Part shown: positions 9,295 through 15,997 of the stretch, in pieces
Layout: each line of letters begins with the position of its first letter
How positions within the stretch are numbered: the stretch's first letter is position 1
NCBI RefSeq assembly: GCF_000272405.2
Contig: NZ_AJZM02000345.1
Span: 694 to 19,116, forward strand
Length of the DNA stretch: 18,423 bases
DNA from: Vibrio tasmaniensis 1F-187
Lineage (GTDB): Bacteria; Pseudomonadota; Gammaproteobacteria; Enterobacterales; Vibrionaceae
Direction of reading: 5' to 3'
Translations under genes and position numbers: made by a program
The notes under the pieces: generated by a model
Seen by the model: only the letters and a program-made list of their open reading frames with translations
What the model was told of the DNA's origin: nothing
Database searches by the model: none

Positions 9295-11064
9295 CTATTT
9301 GAGAATCGCTCCATCATTTAGCTTTTTTGCAGGGCTTTTTGCCGCATTAACCAGTAGGATACCAACGGTTAGTACCATCGAACCACATAGTAGGAACAAC
9401 AAGCGTCCTGTTGGTTCGTTTGGAATCAGAGCCATTGCTAGGATACCGAAACCTGCTGTGCTGATAAGCTTACCAAGCATTGAACGCTGTTTAGTATCTA
9501 GGTTTTGTTGCTCTTCACCTTCCGCTACTAATGGTGTGTTCCAGTTAGTGAATAGTTGGTCAACTTCTTTCTCACGTTCAGGCGATAGGCCTTTGTAGAA
9601 GCGAGAAGTTAGCATGAAGTAACCACCAGTAAACACTACGTGAGCAGCTAAGCTAAGACCTACTTTCAAGTCGCTCCATTCACGGCCAGTAAGCGCTGTT
9701 TCCATACCGAATAGGTGCTCGATGTCTTCTGCTTGAAGCGAGATACCGAAGATGTAAGAAACGAAACCACCAACCACGAGAGTAGACCAACCAGCCCAGT
9801 CAGGCGTCTTACGAATCCACATACCAAGTAGTACAGGGATAAGCATTGGGAAGCCAATTAACGCACCTACGTTCATTACGATATCGAACAAGCTCAAGTG
9901 ACGTAGAGAGTTAATGAACAAGCCAATCGCGATGATGATAACACCCATCATAATAGTCGTTAGCTTACTTACAATAACCAGTTCTTTCTGAGTCGCATTT
10001 TGACGAAGAATCGGGCTGTAGAAGTTCATTACAAAGATACCAGCATTACGGTTCAAACCTGAATCCATAGAAGACATCGTTGCAGCGAACATTGCTGACA
10101 TAAGAAGACCAACCATACCTGCTGGCATTACGTTCTGTACGAATGCTAGGTAAGCAGCATCACCCGCTTTATCACCCATTGAAGCGTACTCTAATGCGAA
10201 CTCAGGCATGAATGCACTTACGTACCATGGTGGTAGGAACCAAATTAGTGGACCAACAACCATAAGGATACATGCTAGGCCTGCCGCTTTACGTGCGTTT
10301 TCACTGTCTTTTGCACATAGGTAACGGTAAGCGTTGATGCTGTTGTTCATTACACCGAATTGCTTCACGAAGATGAACACAACCCAAAGGATGAAGATGC
10401 TCATGTAGTTTAGGTTGTTACCTAACATGAAGTCGCCGTCGAAGTTAGCAACGATGTTAGTTAAGCCACCACCGTGGAAGTAAGCCGCAACCGCACAAGT
10501 GATTGTCACGGCCATGATTACAAGCATTTGCATGAAGTCAGAAGCAACAACCGCCCAAGAGCCGCCTGTTACTGCCATCAATACTAGAACCATACCCGTT
10601 ACCACAATGGTTGCTTCCATTGGGATGTTGAATACAGCAGCTACGAAGATAGCGAGACCGTTTAGCCAGATACCTGCAGAGATAAGACTGTCAGGCATAC
10701 CTGCCCATGTGAAGAACTGTTCAGACGTTTTACCAAAGCGTTGACGAATGGCTTCGATCGCCGTTACCACACGAAGTTGGCGGAACTTTGGAGCGAAGTA
10801 CATATAGTTCATGAAATAGCCAAAAGCATTGGCTAGGAATAGGATTACAATAACGAAACCGTCATTGAACGCGCGTCCTGCGGCACCTGTAAACGTCCAT
10901 GCTGAAAACTGTGTCATGAAGGCGGTTGCACCAACCATCCACCACAACATTTTGCCGCCCCCTCTGAAGTAATCACTTGTAGAGGTGGTGAACTTACGGA
11001 ACATCCAACCAATCGCGATTAAAAAGAAGAAGTAGGCGAGAACAACAAAAGTATCAATAGTCAT
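9295..11064 (-). CDS. Sodium:solute symporter (SSS family), likely oligoalginate/uronate importer
   Basis: This 589-residue inner-membrane protein is very hydrophobic, with about 13-15 membrane segments. The first spans residues 4-22, and the next follows a G-G-G-K-M-L-W-W motif at 35-42. Features of the sodium/solute symporter family are visible: T-G-G-S-W-A-V-V-A-S-D-F-M-Q (166-179) resembles the first family signature, and A-A-T-M-S-S-M-D-S-G-L-N (327-338) resembles the sodium-site segment. Ser331 and Ser332 would match the conserved serine pair of the Na2 site in vSGLT. The ATG at 11064 is supported by an AAAGG ribosome binding site about 9 nt upstream. The gene has its own promoter region and terminator. 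Its leader carries the same operator as kdgF and the PL17 lyases, which supports a transport role in alginate use; related vibrio symporters are called Toa (transporters of oligoalginate). The substrate is inferred, and a sugar-acid monomer or another glycan fragment is possible. Confidence 0.88.
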   Translation of the reverse strand: MTIDTFVVLAYFFFLIAIGWMFRKFTTSTSDYFRGGGKMLWWMVGATAFMTQFSAWTFTGAAGRAFNDGFVIVILFLANAFGYFMNYMYFAPKFRQLRVVTAIEAIRQRFGKTSEQFFTWAGMPDSLISAGIWLNGLAIFVAAVFNIPMEATIVVTGMVLVLMAVTGGSWAVVASDFMQMLVIMAVTITCAVAAYFHGGGLTNIVANFDGDFMLGNNLNYMSIFILWVVFIFVKQFGVMNNSINAYRYLCAKDSENARKAAGLACILMVVGPLIWFLPPWYVSAFMPEFALEYASMGDKAGDAAYLAFVQNVMPAGMVGLLMSAMFAATMSSMDSGLNRNAGIFVMNFYSPILRQNATQKELVIVSKLTTIMMGVIIIAIGLFINSLRHLSLFDIVMNVGALIGFPMLIPVLLGMWIRKTPDWAGWSTLVVGGFVSYIFGISLQAEDIEHLFGMETALTGREWSDLKVGLSLAAHVVFTGGYFMLTSRFYKGLSPEREKEVDQLFTNWNTPLVAEGEEQQNLDTKQRSMLGKLISTAGFGILAMALIPNEPTGRLLFLLCGSMVLTVGILLVNAAKSPAKKLNDGAILK

Positions 11065-11125
11065 CTTTTCAGCCTTTTAAGTTTCATAATTAACTGACAT
11101 CTAGATTACTCCTTCTGCATGTTTA

Positions 11126-11131
11126 TTTGTA
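11126..11131 (-). promoter_or_regulatory. Candidate -10 element of the symporter promoter
   Basis: On the minus strand this reads TACAAA, at the same place relative to the operator as TACAAT before kdgF. No good -35 box is visible, which fits activator dependence. A start about 7 nt downstream would give a leader of about 55 nt. This is a prediction from alignment of three promoters only. Confidence 0.35.
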
Positions 11132-11137
11132 CTACAA
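11127..11137 (-). promoter_or_regulatory. Operator copy 1 (TTGTAnTACAA) before the symporter
   Basis: Perfect 5-bp inverted repeat TTGTA-C-TACAA, centred 68 bp upstream of the symporter start. The extended 12-mer at 11129-11140 differs by one base from the 12-mer found before kdgF, in the same orientation relative to its gene. The regulator is not in the window; the shape resembles operators of GntR/FadR-type repressors (inference). Confidence 0.65.
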
Positions 11138-11148
11138 TATGTCTTTAG

Positions 11149-11164
11149 CGTGATCTGGGGCGCA
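11149..11164. promoter_or_regulatory. Weak CRP-like site before the symporter
   Basis: The sequence matches 7 of the 10 defined bases of TGTGA-N6-TCACA and lies just upstream of operator copy 1. It is mentioned because better CRP-like sites flank the other two operator copies. On its own the match is weak. Confidence 0.25.
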
Positions 11165-11249
11165 TGTTTATTTCATCATAGATGGCACTTAAAGCCGTTT
11201 AAGAGCTTAATTTTTTGCAATTATTTCAAATTTCATCGTTGTCGTTGGA

Positions 11250-11273
11250 TAAATACTTGAAAGTAAGTATTTA
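11250..11273. repeat. AT-rich inverted repeat upstream of the symporter
   Basis: Perfect 9-bp arms TAAATACTT (11250-11258) and AAGTATTTA (11265-11273) are separated by 6 nt. No T run follows on either strand, so it is not a terminator. It could be a binding site for an unknown regulator about 185 bp upstream of the symporter start. Confidence 0.5.
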
Positions 11274-11400
11274 AAATAATAATACAAATATCCGTGTGGT
11301 TATAGGGATTAGTTGAGCGAGCGTGTTGATTGAGAAGCGACAAAACTCTAATAAGTATGGTTAAAAATAAAATAGGTGTGTCCACTTTATATCACGTAAT

Positions 11401-11426
11401 AAAAAAGCGAGCACAGAGCTCGCTTT
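11401..11426 (-). terminator. Rho-independent terminator of the kdgF-kdgK-eda operon
   Basis: Perfect 9-bp stem GCGAGC core (arms 11404-11412 and 11418-11426) with a 5-nt loop. On the minus strand the stem ends in a run of six T (11406-11401). It lies about 35 bp beyond the eda stop codon and separates the operon from the symporter gene. Confidence 0.88.
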
Positions 11427-11461
11427 CGTCGTTGAACAAGTGTCAGCCGGTTAACGCGAAT

Positions 11462-12088
11462 CTATCTATTGACTAGCTCGACAGCGTCACGAACAAGCTT
11501 GCCTAGTTCGTCCCACTTACCTTCGTCGATAAGGTTAGTTGGAACCATCCAAGTACCGCCACACGCAAGAACAGAAGGGATCGATAGGTATTCATCTACA
11601 TTCTTCAAGCTTACGCCGCCAGTAGGCATAAATTTAACAGGGTAAACTGCTGTTAGTGCTTTAAGCATACCAGTACCGCCTGAAGGTTCAGCAGGGAAGA
11701 ACTTCAACGTGCGAAGACCCATTTCCATTGCTTGTTCAACTAGGCTTGGGTTGTTAACACCCGGTACGATTGCAACACCTTTGTCGATACAGTATTGAAC
11801 AGTACGTGGGTTAAAACCTGGGCTTACGATGAAATCAACGCCAGCTTCGATAGATGCGTCAACTTGCTCGTTAGTCAGTACAGTACCTGAACCGATTAAC
11901 ATGTCTGGGAATTCTTTACGCATGATACGAATCGCTTCGATTGCACATTCTGTACGCAGTGTGATTTCTGCACATGGCATGCCGTTTTCAACCAGTGCTT
12001 TGCCTAGGGGGATGGCATCTTCAGCACGGTTGATAGCGATTACAGGGATTACTTTTAGGTTTGCTAGTTGTTCATTTAATGTAGTCAT
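11462..12088 (-). CDS. eda: 2-dehydro-3-deoxy-phosphogluconate (KDPG) aldolase
   Basis: This cytoplasmic class I aldolase cleaves KDPG to pyruvate and glyceraldehyde-3-phosphate, the last step shared by the Entner-Doudoroff and uronate routes. The 208-residue length is normal for the family. The catalytic Glu is visible in E-I-T-L-R (Glu41, with Arg45 for substrate binding). The Schiff-base lysine is Lys129 in T-L-K-F-F-P-A-E, and the glycine-rich phosphate-binding parts P-T-G-G and C-G-G-T-W follow. The ATG at 12088 has a GAGAAAG-type ribosome binding site. The gene is last in the operon, 73 bp after kdgK, with a hairpin in that gap and a terminator after it. Some members of the family also act on 4-hydroxy-2-oxoglutarate. 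The pairing with kdgK and kdgF indicates a role in alginate-derived KDG use; whether the genome has another eda cannot be seen. Confidence 0.95.
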   Translation of the reverse strand: MTTLNEQLANLKVIPVIAINRAEDAIPLGKALVENGMPCAEITLRTECAIEAIRIMRKEFPDMLIGSGTVLTNEQVDASIEAGVDFIVSPGFNPRTVQYCIDKGVAIVPGVNNPSLVEQAMEMGLRTLKFFPAEPSGGTGMLKALTAVYPVKFMPTGGVSLKNVDEYLSIPSVLACGGTWMVPTNLIDEGKWDELGKLVRDAVELVNR

Positions 12089-12111
12089 GAATTCTTTCTC
12101 ACGTTAATAAT

Positions 12112-12137
12112 GGGTCTGCTTTCAACTAAGCAAACCC
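12112..12137 (-). other. Intercistronic hairpin between kdgK and eda
   Basis: In the minus-strand transcript, a 10-bp stem forms (GGGTTTGCTT with AAGCAGACCC, one G-U pair) around a 6-nt loop. No U run follows, so full termination is unlikely. It sits 23 nt upstream of the eda start and could mark RNA processing or protect the 3' end of the kdgF-kdgK message. Confidence 0.6.
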
Positions 12138-12161
12138 TTGATTAATAGTTAAAGTGCGCAA

Positions 12162-13094
12162 TTATAGAGACAAATCAGGGGTCGCTTCTAGAGGAATGAT
12201 AGCACCTGGATGCTGAATCACAGTCCCTGCCACAATGTGACCTGCTAATGCTGCATCACGCGCATTGCCACCGCTCAAGCGTTTAGCCAAGAAGCCTGCA
12301 CTGAACGAATCGCCAGCCGCTGTTGTATCAACGATGCTGTCTACTGGGTTTGGTGCAACGTACTGAGCACTTTGGCTTTCAACCACTAGGCAGTCTTTCG
12401 CGCCACGCTTAATGATGATCTCTTTCACTCCAGACTCAGACGTACGTGCAATACACTGTTCAATGCTTTCGTCACCGTACAGCTCTTGCTCGTCATCGAA
12501 CGTCAGTAGCGCTGTGTCGGTGTACTTAAGCATCTTCAAGTACCAAGAAATCGCTTCTTGTTGGCTTTCCCAAAGTTTTGGACGAAAGTTATTGTCGAAG
12601 AATACTTGGCCGCCTTGAGCTTTGAATTTGTCTAAGAAGCTGAATAGCTGTGCGCGTCCGTTCTCTGTCAAGATAGCAAGCGTAATACCACTTAGGTAAA
12701 CCGCGTCAAAAGAAAATAGCTTATCAAGTAGAGCAGGCGTGTCTTGCTGGTCAAACATGAATTTTGCTGCAGCATCATTACGCCAGTAGTGGAAACTGCG
12801 TTCACCAGTTTCATCGGTCTCGATGTAGTAAAGCCCTGGTTGTTTGTGATCAAGCTGAGCAATTAAGCTAGTGTCGATACCTTCCGCTTGCCACTTTTCT
12901 AACATGTCGGTACTGAATGGGTCAGTGCCTAGTGCTGTTACGTAGCTCGTGTTGATATCTTGCTCTTTTGTTAAGCGAGACAAGTAAAGTGCTGTATTCA
13001 GTGTATCGCCACCAAAACTCTGCTGAAGCCCGTCTTGTTTCTGTTGTAGCTCAACCATGCACTCGCCAATGACCGCGATGTTTAATGATTTCAT
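12162..13094 (-). CDS. kdgK: 2-dehydro-3-deoxygluconate (KDG) kinase, PfkB family
   Basis: This cytoplasmic kinase uses ATP to convert KDG to KDPG, the substrate of the next gene product, Eda. Its 310 residues fit PfkB sugar kinases. An N-terminal G-G-D-T-L-N-T-A substrate-binding motif lies at 28-35. The segment around residues 89-106 (Y-Y-I-E-T then F-H-Y-W-R) is typical of KDG kinases. The PfkB signature D-T-T-A-A-G-D-S-F (256-264) includes the catalytic base Asp262. The ATG at 13094 follows an AAGG ribosome binding site. The gene begins 34 bp after kdgF, so the two are co-transcribed. Another sugar-acid kinase of the family is possible from sequence alone, but the flanking kdgF and eda make KDG kinase strongly preferred. 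Confidence 0.93.
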   Translation of the reverse strand: MKSLNIAVIGECMVELQQKQDGLQQSFGGDTLNTALYLSRLTKEQDINTSYVTALGTDPFSTDMLEKWQAEGIDTSLIAQLDHKQPGLYYIETDETGERSFHYWRNDAAAKFMFDQQDTPALLDKLFSFDAVYLSGITLAILTENGRAQLFSFLDKFKAQGGQVFFDNNFRPKLWESQQEAISWYLKMLKYTDTALLTFDDEQELYGDESIEQCIARTSESGVKEIIIKRGAKDCLVVESQSAQYVAPNPVDSIVDTTAAGDSFSAGFLAKRLSGGNARDAALAGHIVAGTVIQHPGAIIPLEATPDLSL

Positions 13095-13128
13095 ATGCTT
13101 ACCTTAGCAACTGAGGTTGCGCTAGTTA

Positions 13129-13464
13129 TTATTTTAGGAAATCTTCACGCGCAGGATTGAAGATATCAAGAAGGATGCTGTCTTGCTCTAGAGCAACGGC
13201 GCCGTGCATCATGTGTTTACGCGCGAAGTAAGCATCGCCTTCTTTAAGCACTTTCTTTTCACCTTCGATTTCAGCTTCGAAGCTACCACGAACAACATAA
13301 CCGATTTGGTCGTGAATTTCGTGAGTATGAGGATGGCCAATTGCGCCCTTATCAAAACATAGGTGTACAGCCATAAGATCGTCAGTGTACGCGACGATTT
13401 TACGCTTGATACCACCGCCCAATTCTTCCCATGGGTTTTCATCTAGAATAAAGAAAGAGTTCAT
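13129..13464 (-). CDS. kdgF: KdgF-type cupin, unsaturated uronate to DEH conversion
   Basis: This small single-domain cupin (111 residues) acts in the cytoplasm. KdgF proteins speed the change of 4,5-unsaturated uronate monomers, released by pectate or alginate lyases, to the linear keto sugar DEH. Metal ligands expected from characterised KdgF are present at the same numbers: His46, His48, Gln53 and His87. Asp100, Phe102 and Arg106 sit where the proposed active-site Asp, Phe and Arg lie near the C-terminus, shifted by two. The length is normal. The start at 13464 is fixed by a GGAG ribosome binding site 8 nt upstream. It is first in the kdgF-kdgK-eda operon and divergent from the PL17 lyases, whose product it would receive. 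A plain cupin annotation is the fallback, but the residue match and context make KdgF likely. Confidence 0.9.
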   Translation of the reverse strand: MNSFFILDENPWEELGGGIKRKIVAYTDDLMAVHLCFDKGAIGHPHTHEIHDQIGYVVRGSFEAEIEGEKKVLKEGDAYFARKHMMHGAVALEQDSILLDIFNPAREDFLK

Positions 13465-13492
13465 TGTGTATCTCCTAATCTGTTTAAATCTT

Positions 13493-13507
13493 TTAAGTGT
13501 TACTTAA
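13493..13507. repeat. Short palindrome in the kdgF leader
   Basis: TTAAGT (13493-13498) and ACTTAA (13502-13507) are perfect inverted arms around 3 bp. It lies 29-43 bp upstream of the kdgF start codon, inside the predicted leader. It could be a second protein site, but it is short and AT-rich, so chance is possible. Confidence 0.35.
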
Positions 13508-13535
13508 CTGTGTTCATCATAAGGGAATGAGGTTA

Positions 13536-13541
13536 ATTGTA
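13536..13541 (-). promoter_or_regulatory. Candidate -10 element of the kdgF operon
   Basis: On the minus strand this reads TACAAT, 5 of 6 matches to TATAAT, and overlaps operator copy 2. A start near 13529 would put the CRP-like site at about -41, the class II position, and give a leader of about 65 nt. No convincing -35 box is seen. Confidence 0.45.
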
Positions 13542-13547
13542 ATACAA
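13537..13547 (-). promoter_or_regulatory. Operator copy 2 (TTGTAATACAA) before kdgF
   Basis: Perfect inverted repeat TTGTA-A-TACAA, extendable to ATTGTA-A-TACAAT, centred 78 bp upstream of the kdgF start. The 12-mer at 13539-13550 is the exact reverse complement of 13716-13727 before the PL17 operon. It overlaps the predicted -10, which would suit repression. Confidence 0.7.
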
Positions 13548-13561
13548 TATATCTAGCGTTG

Positions 13562-13577
13562 TGTGATATTGATCAAG
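13562..13577. promoter_or_regulatory. CRP-like site before kdgF
   Basis: TGTGA-N6-TCAAG matches 8 of 10 consensus bases of the CRP box. It lies 11 bp beyond the operator 12-mer on the side away from kdgF. Its spacing to the predicted kdgF start fits class II activation. Carbon catabolite control would be expected for this pathway. Confidence 0.45.
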
Positions 13578-13668
13578 CGATACTTTATATAGCGCAAATA
13601 AATCAACAACTTAACAAATGCCTGATATTTAGTGTTATCTATTCATATCAATAGCTTATGCGGGTTTA

Positions 13669-13684
13669 TGTGATTCTGCTCATC
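13669..13684. promoter_or_regulatory. CRP-like site before the PL17 operon
   Basis: TGTGA-N6-TCATC matches 8 of 10 consensus bases. Its centre lies about 61 bp upstream of the transcription start predicted from the TACTTT element, which is the usual class I position. Confidence 0.4.
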
Positions 13685-13718
13685 ATTTTGCGACGAATAG
13701 GTACAATTAAAGCTAATA

Positions 13719-13729
13719 TTGTATTACTT
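13719..13729 (+). promoter_or_regulatory. Operator copy 3 before the PL17 lyase operon
   Basis: TTGTA-T-TACTT matches the operator core at all but the last two bases. The 12-mer 13716-13727 is identical to that before kdgF when both are read in gene direction. It is centred 73 bp upstream of the lyase start, the same spacing class as the other copies. Confidence 0.6.
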
Positions 13730-13730
13730 T
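13725..13730 (+). promoter_or_regulatory. Candidate -10 element of the PL17 operon
   Basis: TACTTT occupies the position of TACAAT (kdgF) and TACAAA (symporter) relative to the operator. The match to TATAAT is poor, so the call depends on the three-promoter comparison and the CRP spacing. Confidence 0.3.
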
Positions 13731-13796
13731 ATATGGAGTTTGAAAATTTAATCAAAGTTTAAACCGATAAACTCTTTATTGAGGGTGACAAAGAAT

Positions 13797-15995
13797 ATGA
13801 CGACTAAACCAGTATTGTTGACTGAAGCAGAAATAGAGCAACTTCACCTTGAAGTGGGCCGTTCTAGCTTAATGGGCAAAACCATTGCAGCGAACGCGAA
13901 AGACCTAGAAGCGTTCATGTGCTTACCTATTGATGTTCCTGGTCACGGAGAAGCGGGTGGTTACGAGCATAACCGCCATAAGCAAAACTACACGTACATG
14001 AACTTAGCTGGTCGCATGTTCTTGATCACTAAAGAGCAAAAGTACGCTGACTTTGTTACAGAACTACTAGAAGAGTACGCGGACAAATATCTAACGTTTG
14101 ATTACCACGTACAGAAAAACACTAACCCTACAGGTCGTTTGTTCCACCAAATCTTGAACGAACACTGCTGGTTAATGTTCTCAAGCTTGGCTTACTCTTG
14201 TGTTGCTTCAACACTGACACAAGAGCAGCGTGACAACATTGAATCGCGCATTTTCGAACCAATGCTAGAAATGTTTACGGTTAAATACGCACACGACTTC
14301 GACCGCATTCACAACCACGGTATTTGGGCAGTAGCCGCTGTGGGTATCTGTGGTCTTGCTCTAGGCAAGCGCGAGTACCTTGAAATGTCAGTGTACGGCA
14401 TCGACCGTAACGATACTGGCGGCTTTCTAGCTCAAATTTCTCAGCTGTTTGCACCTTCTGGTTACTACATGGAAGGCCCTTACTACCACCGTTACGCGAT
14501 TCGCCCAACGTGTGTGTTCGCTGAAGTGATTCACCGTCATATGCCTGAAGTTGATATCTACAACTACAAAGGCGGCGTGATTGGTAACACAGTACAAGCA
14601 ATGCTGGCGACAGCGTACCCGAACGGTGAATTCCCGGCTCTGAATGATGCATCTCGCACAATGGGCATCACAGACATGGGTGTTCAAGTTGCCGTCAGTG
14701 TTTACAGCAAACATTACTCTTCAGAAAACGGCGTAGATCAAAACATTCTTGGTATGGCGAAGATTCAAGACGCAGTATGGATGCACCCATGTGGTCTTGA
14801 GTTATCTAAAGCATACGAAGCGGCTTCTGTTGAAAAAGAAATCGGCATGCCTTTCTGGCCAAGTGTTGAATTGAACGAAGGCCCTGAAGGTCACAACGGC
14901 GCGCAAGGTTTTATCCGCATGCAGGATAAGAAAGGCGACGTTTCTCAGTTAGTGATGAACTACGGCCAACACGGCATGGGTCACGGCAACTTCGATACGC
15001 TGGGTATTTCTTTCTTCAACCGAGGTCAAGAAGTGCTACGTGAATACGGCTTCTGCCGTTGGGTGAACGTTGAGCCAAAATTCGGCGGTCGTTACCTAGA
15101 TGAAAACAAATCTTACGCACGTCAAACGATTGCTCATAATGCAGTAACCATTGATGAAAAATGTCAGAATAACTTTGACGTTGAGCGTGCAGACTCAGTA
15201 CACGGCTTGCCTCACTTCTTTAAAGTAGAAGACGAGAAAATCAACGGCATGAGTGCATTTGCTAACGATCACTACCAAGGTTTTGACATGCAACGCAGCG
15301 TGTTTATGTTAAACCTTGAAGAGCTTGAATCGCCGCTATTGTTAGACCTTTACCGCTTAGATTCTACAAAAGGCGGCGAAGGCGAGCACCAATTTGATTA
15401 CTCTCATCAATATGAAGGTCAAATTGTTCGCACTAACTTTGAATACCAAGCAAACAAAGAGTTAAACACGCTAGGCAGCGATTTCGGTTATCAACACTTA
15501 TGGAACGTCGCAAGTGGTGAAGTCAAGGGCACAGCACTTGTGAGCTGGCTACAAAACAACACGTACTACACTTGGCTAGGCGCAACGTCTAACGACAATG
15601 CTGAAGTTGTCTTTACTCGCACTGGTGCTAACGATTCAAGCTTCAACCTACGTTCAGAGCCTGCATTCATTTTACGTAGCAAAGGCGAAACAACACTGTT
15701 CGCTTCTGTTCTAGAAACGCACGGTTACTTTAACGAAGAGTTCGAACAATCAGTAAATGCTCGCGGCGTTGTGAAAGACATCAAGGTTGTAGCGCATACA
15801 AACGTCGGTTCAGTCGTCGAAATCACCACAGAGAAGTCAAATGTGACAGTGATGATCAGCAACCAACTTGGCGCGACTGAGAGCACTGAACACAAAGTAG
15901 AACTGAACGGTAAAGTATACAGCTGGACAGGCTTCTACTCAGTAGAAACAATTTTAAACCCAGAATTAGCAAGCACAGCAGAGCAGGGGAAATAA
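13797..15995 (+). CDS. PL17 oligoalginate lyase (exolytic), first copy
   Basis: This predicted cytoplasmic enzyme of 732 residues cleaves alginate oligomers by beta-elimination from an end, giving unsaturated uronate monomers for KdgF. The N-terminal half is the alpha-helical lyase domain; the C-terminal half is the heparinase II/III-like beta-sheet domain. Compared from memory with Alg17c of Saccharophagus, Asn173 and His174 in H-N-H-G match its catalytic Asn-His, Tyr229/Tyr230 in G-P-Y-Y-H-R its catalytic Tyr, and Tyr433 in G-G-R-Y its second Tyr. His396 and His447 may bind the structural zinc. No signal peptide is seen. The ATG at 13797 is chosen because the product then aligns with the second copy from residue 1 and GAGGG lies 11 nt upstream; a TTG at 13779 in frame is less likely. 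It is the first gene of a two-gene operon. V. splendidus 12B01 has two such PL17 enzymes, OalB and OalC; which one this is cannot be decided here. Confidence 0.92.
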   Translation: MTTKPVLLTEAEIEQLHLEVGRSSLMGKTIAANAKDLEAFMCLPIDVPGHGEAGGYEHNRHKQNYTYMNLAGRMFLITKEQKYADFVTELLEEYADKYLTFDYHVQKNTNPTGRLFHQILNEHCWLMFSSLAYSCVASTLTQEQRDNIESRIFEPMLEMFTVKYAHDFDRIHNHGIWAVAAVGICGLALGKREYLEMSVYGIDRNDTGGFLAQISQLFAPSGYYMEGPYYHRYAIRPTCVFAEVIHRHMPEVDIYNYKGGVIGNTVQAMLATAYPNGEFPALNDASRTMGITDMGVQVAVSVYSKHYSSENGVDQNILGMAKIQDAVWMHPCGLELSKAYEAASVEKEIGMPFWPSVELNEGPEGHNGAQGFIRMQDKKGDVSQLVMNYGQHGMGHGNFDTLGISFFNRGQEVLREYGFCRWVNVEPKFGGRYLDENKSYARQTIAHNAVTIDEKCQNNFDVERADSVHGLPHFFKVEDEKINGMSAFANDHYQGFDMQRSVFMLNLEELESPLLLDLYRLDSTKGGEGEHQFDYSHQYEGQIVRTNFEYQANKELNTLGSDFGYQHLWNVASGEVKGTALVSWLQNNTYYTWLGATSNDNAEVVFTRTGANDSSFNLRSEPAFILRSKGETTLFASVLETHGYFNEEFEQSVNARGVVKDIKVVAHTNVGSVVEITTEKSNVTVMISNQLGATESTEHKVELNGKVYSWTGFYSVETILNPELASTAEQGK
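15986..15990 (+). promoter_or_regulatory. Ribosome binding site of the second lyase inside the first
   Basis: GGGGA within AGGGGA lies at the end of the first lyase gene, about 7 nt before the second start codon. With only 2 bp between stop and start, translation of the two is probably coupled. Confidence 0.75.
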
Positions 15996-15997
15996 TA

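Larger units (their letters stand above)
11065..11400. other. Symporter upstream region without a gene
   Basis: No convincing ORF is present in the 397-bp gap up to eda. Within this part lie the symporter ribosome binding site, an operator-like palindrome at 11127-11137, a weak CRP-like site at 11149-11164 and an AT-rich inverted repeat at 11250-11273. The rest is AT-rich sequence with nothing recognisable. Confidence 0.7.
13465..13796. other. Divergent regulatory region between kdgF and the PL17 operon
   Basis: This 332-bp stretch has no gene. It holds two copies of the shared operator as an inverted pair, two CRP-like sites, predicted -10 elements for both directions, a short palindrome at 13493-13507 in the kdgF leader, and the ribosome binding sites of both flanking genes. 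It is AT-rich, as expected for promoters. Confidence 0.8.

Noticed and set aside
9299..9598. 99-codon plus-strand frame opposite the symporter C-terminus
   Set aside because: The symporter reading is clearly right in length and membrane pattern; this frame has no recognisable product.
11187..11216. TTAAG-AG-CTTAA followed by six T as a terminator
   Set aside because: The stem is only 5 A/T-rich pairs with a 2-nt loop, and no plus-strand gene ends there.
13101..13124. Possible hairpin in the short gap between kdgF and kdgK
   Set aside because: The pairing needs a 2-base bulge, overlaps the kdgK ribosome binding site region and has no U run; too weak to call.
13779..13796. TTG at 13779 or GTG at 13785 as the start of the first PL17 lyase
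   Set aside because: The ATG at 13797 aligns with the start of the second lyase and has GAGGG upstream; the earlier codons would use up that site.
14281..14714. Overlapping minus-strand open frames inside the first PL17 gene
   Set aside because: They sit antisense to conserved catalytic sequence and look like low-complexity shadow translations.
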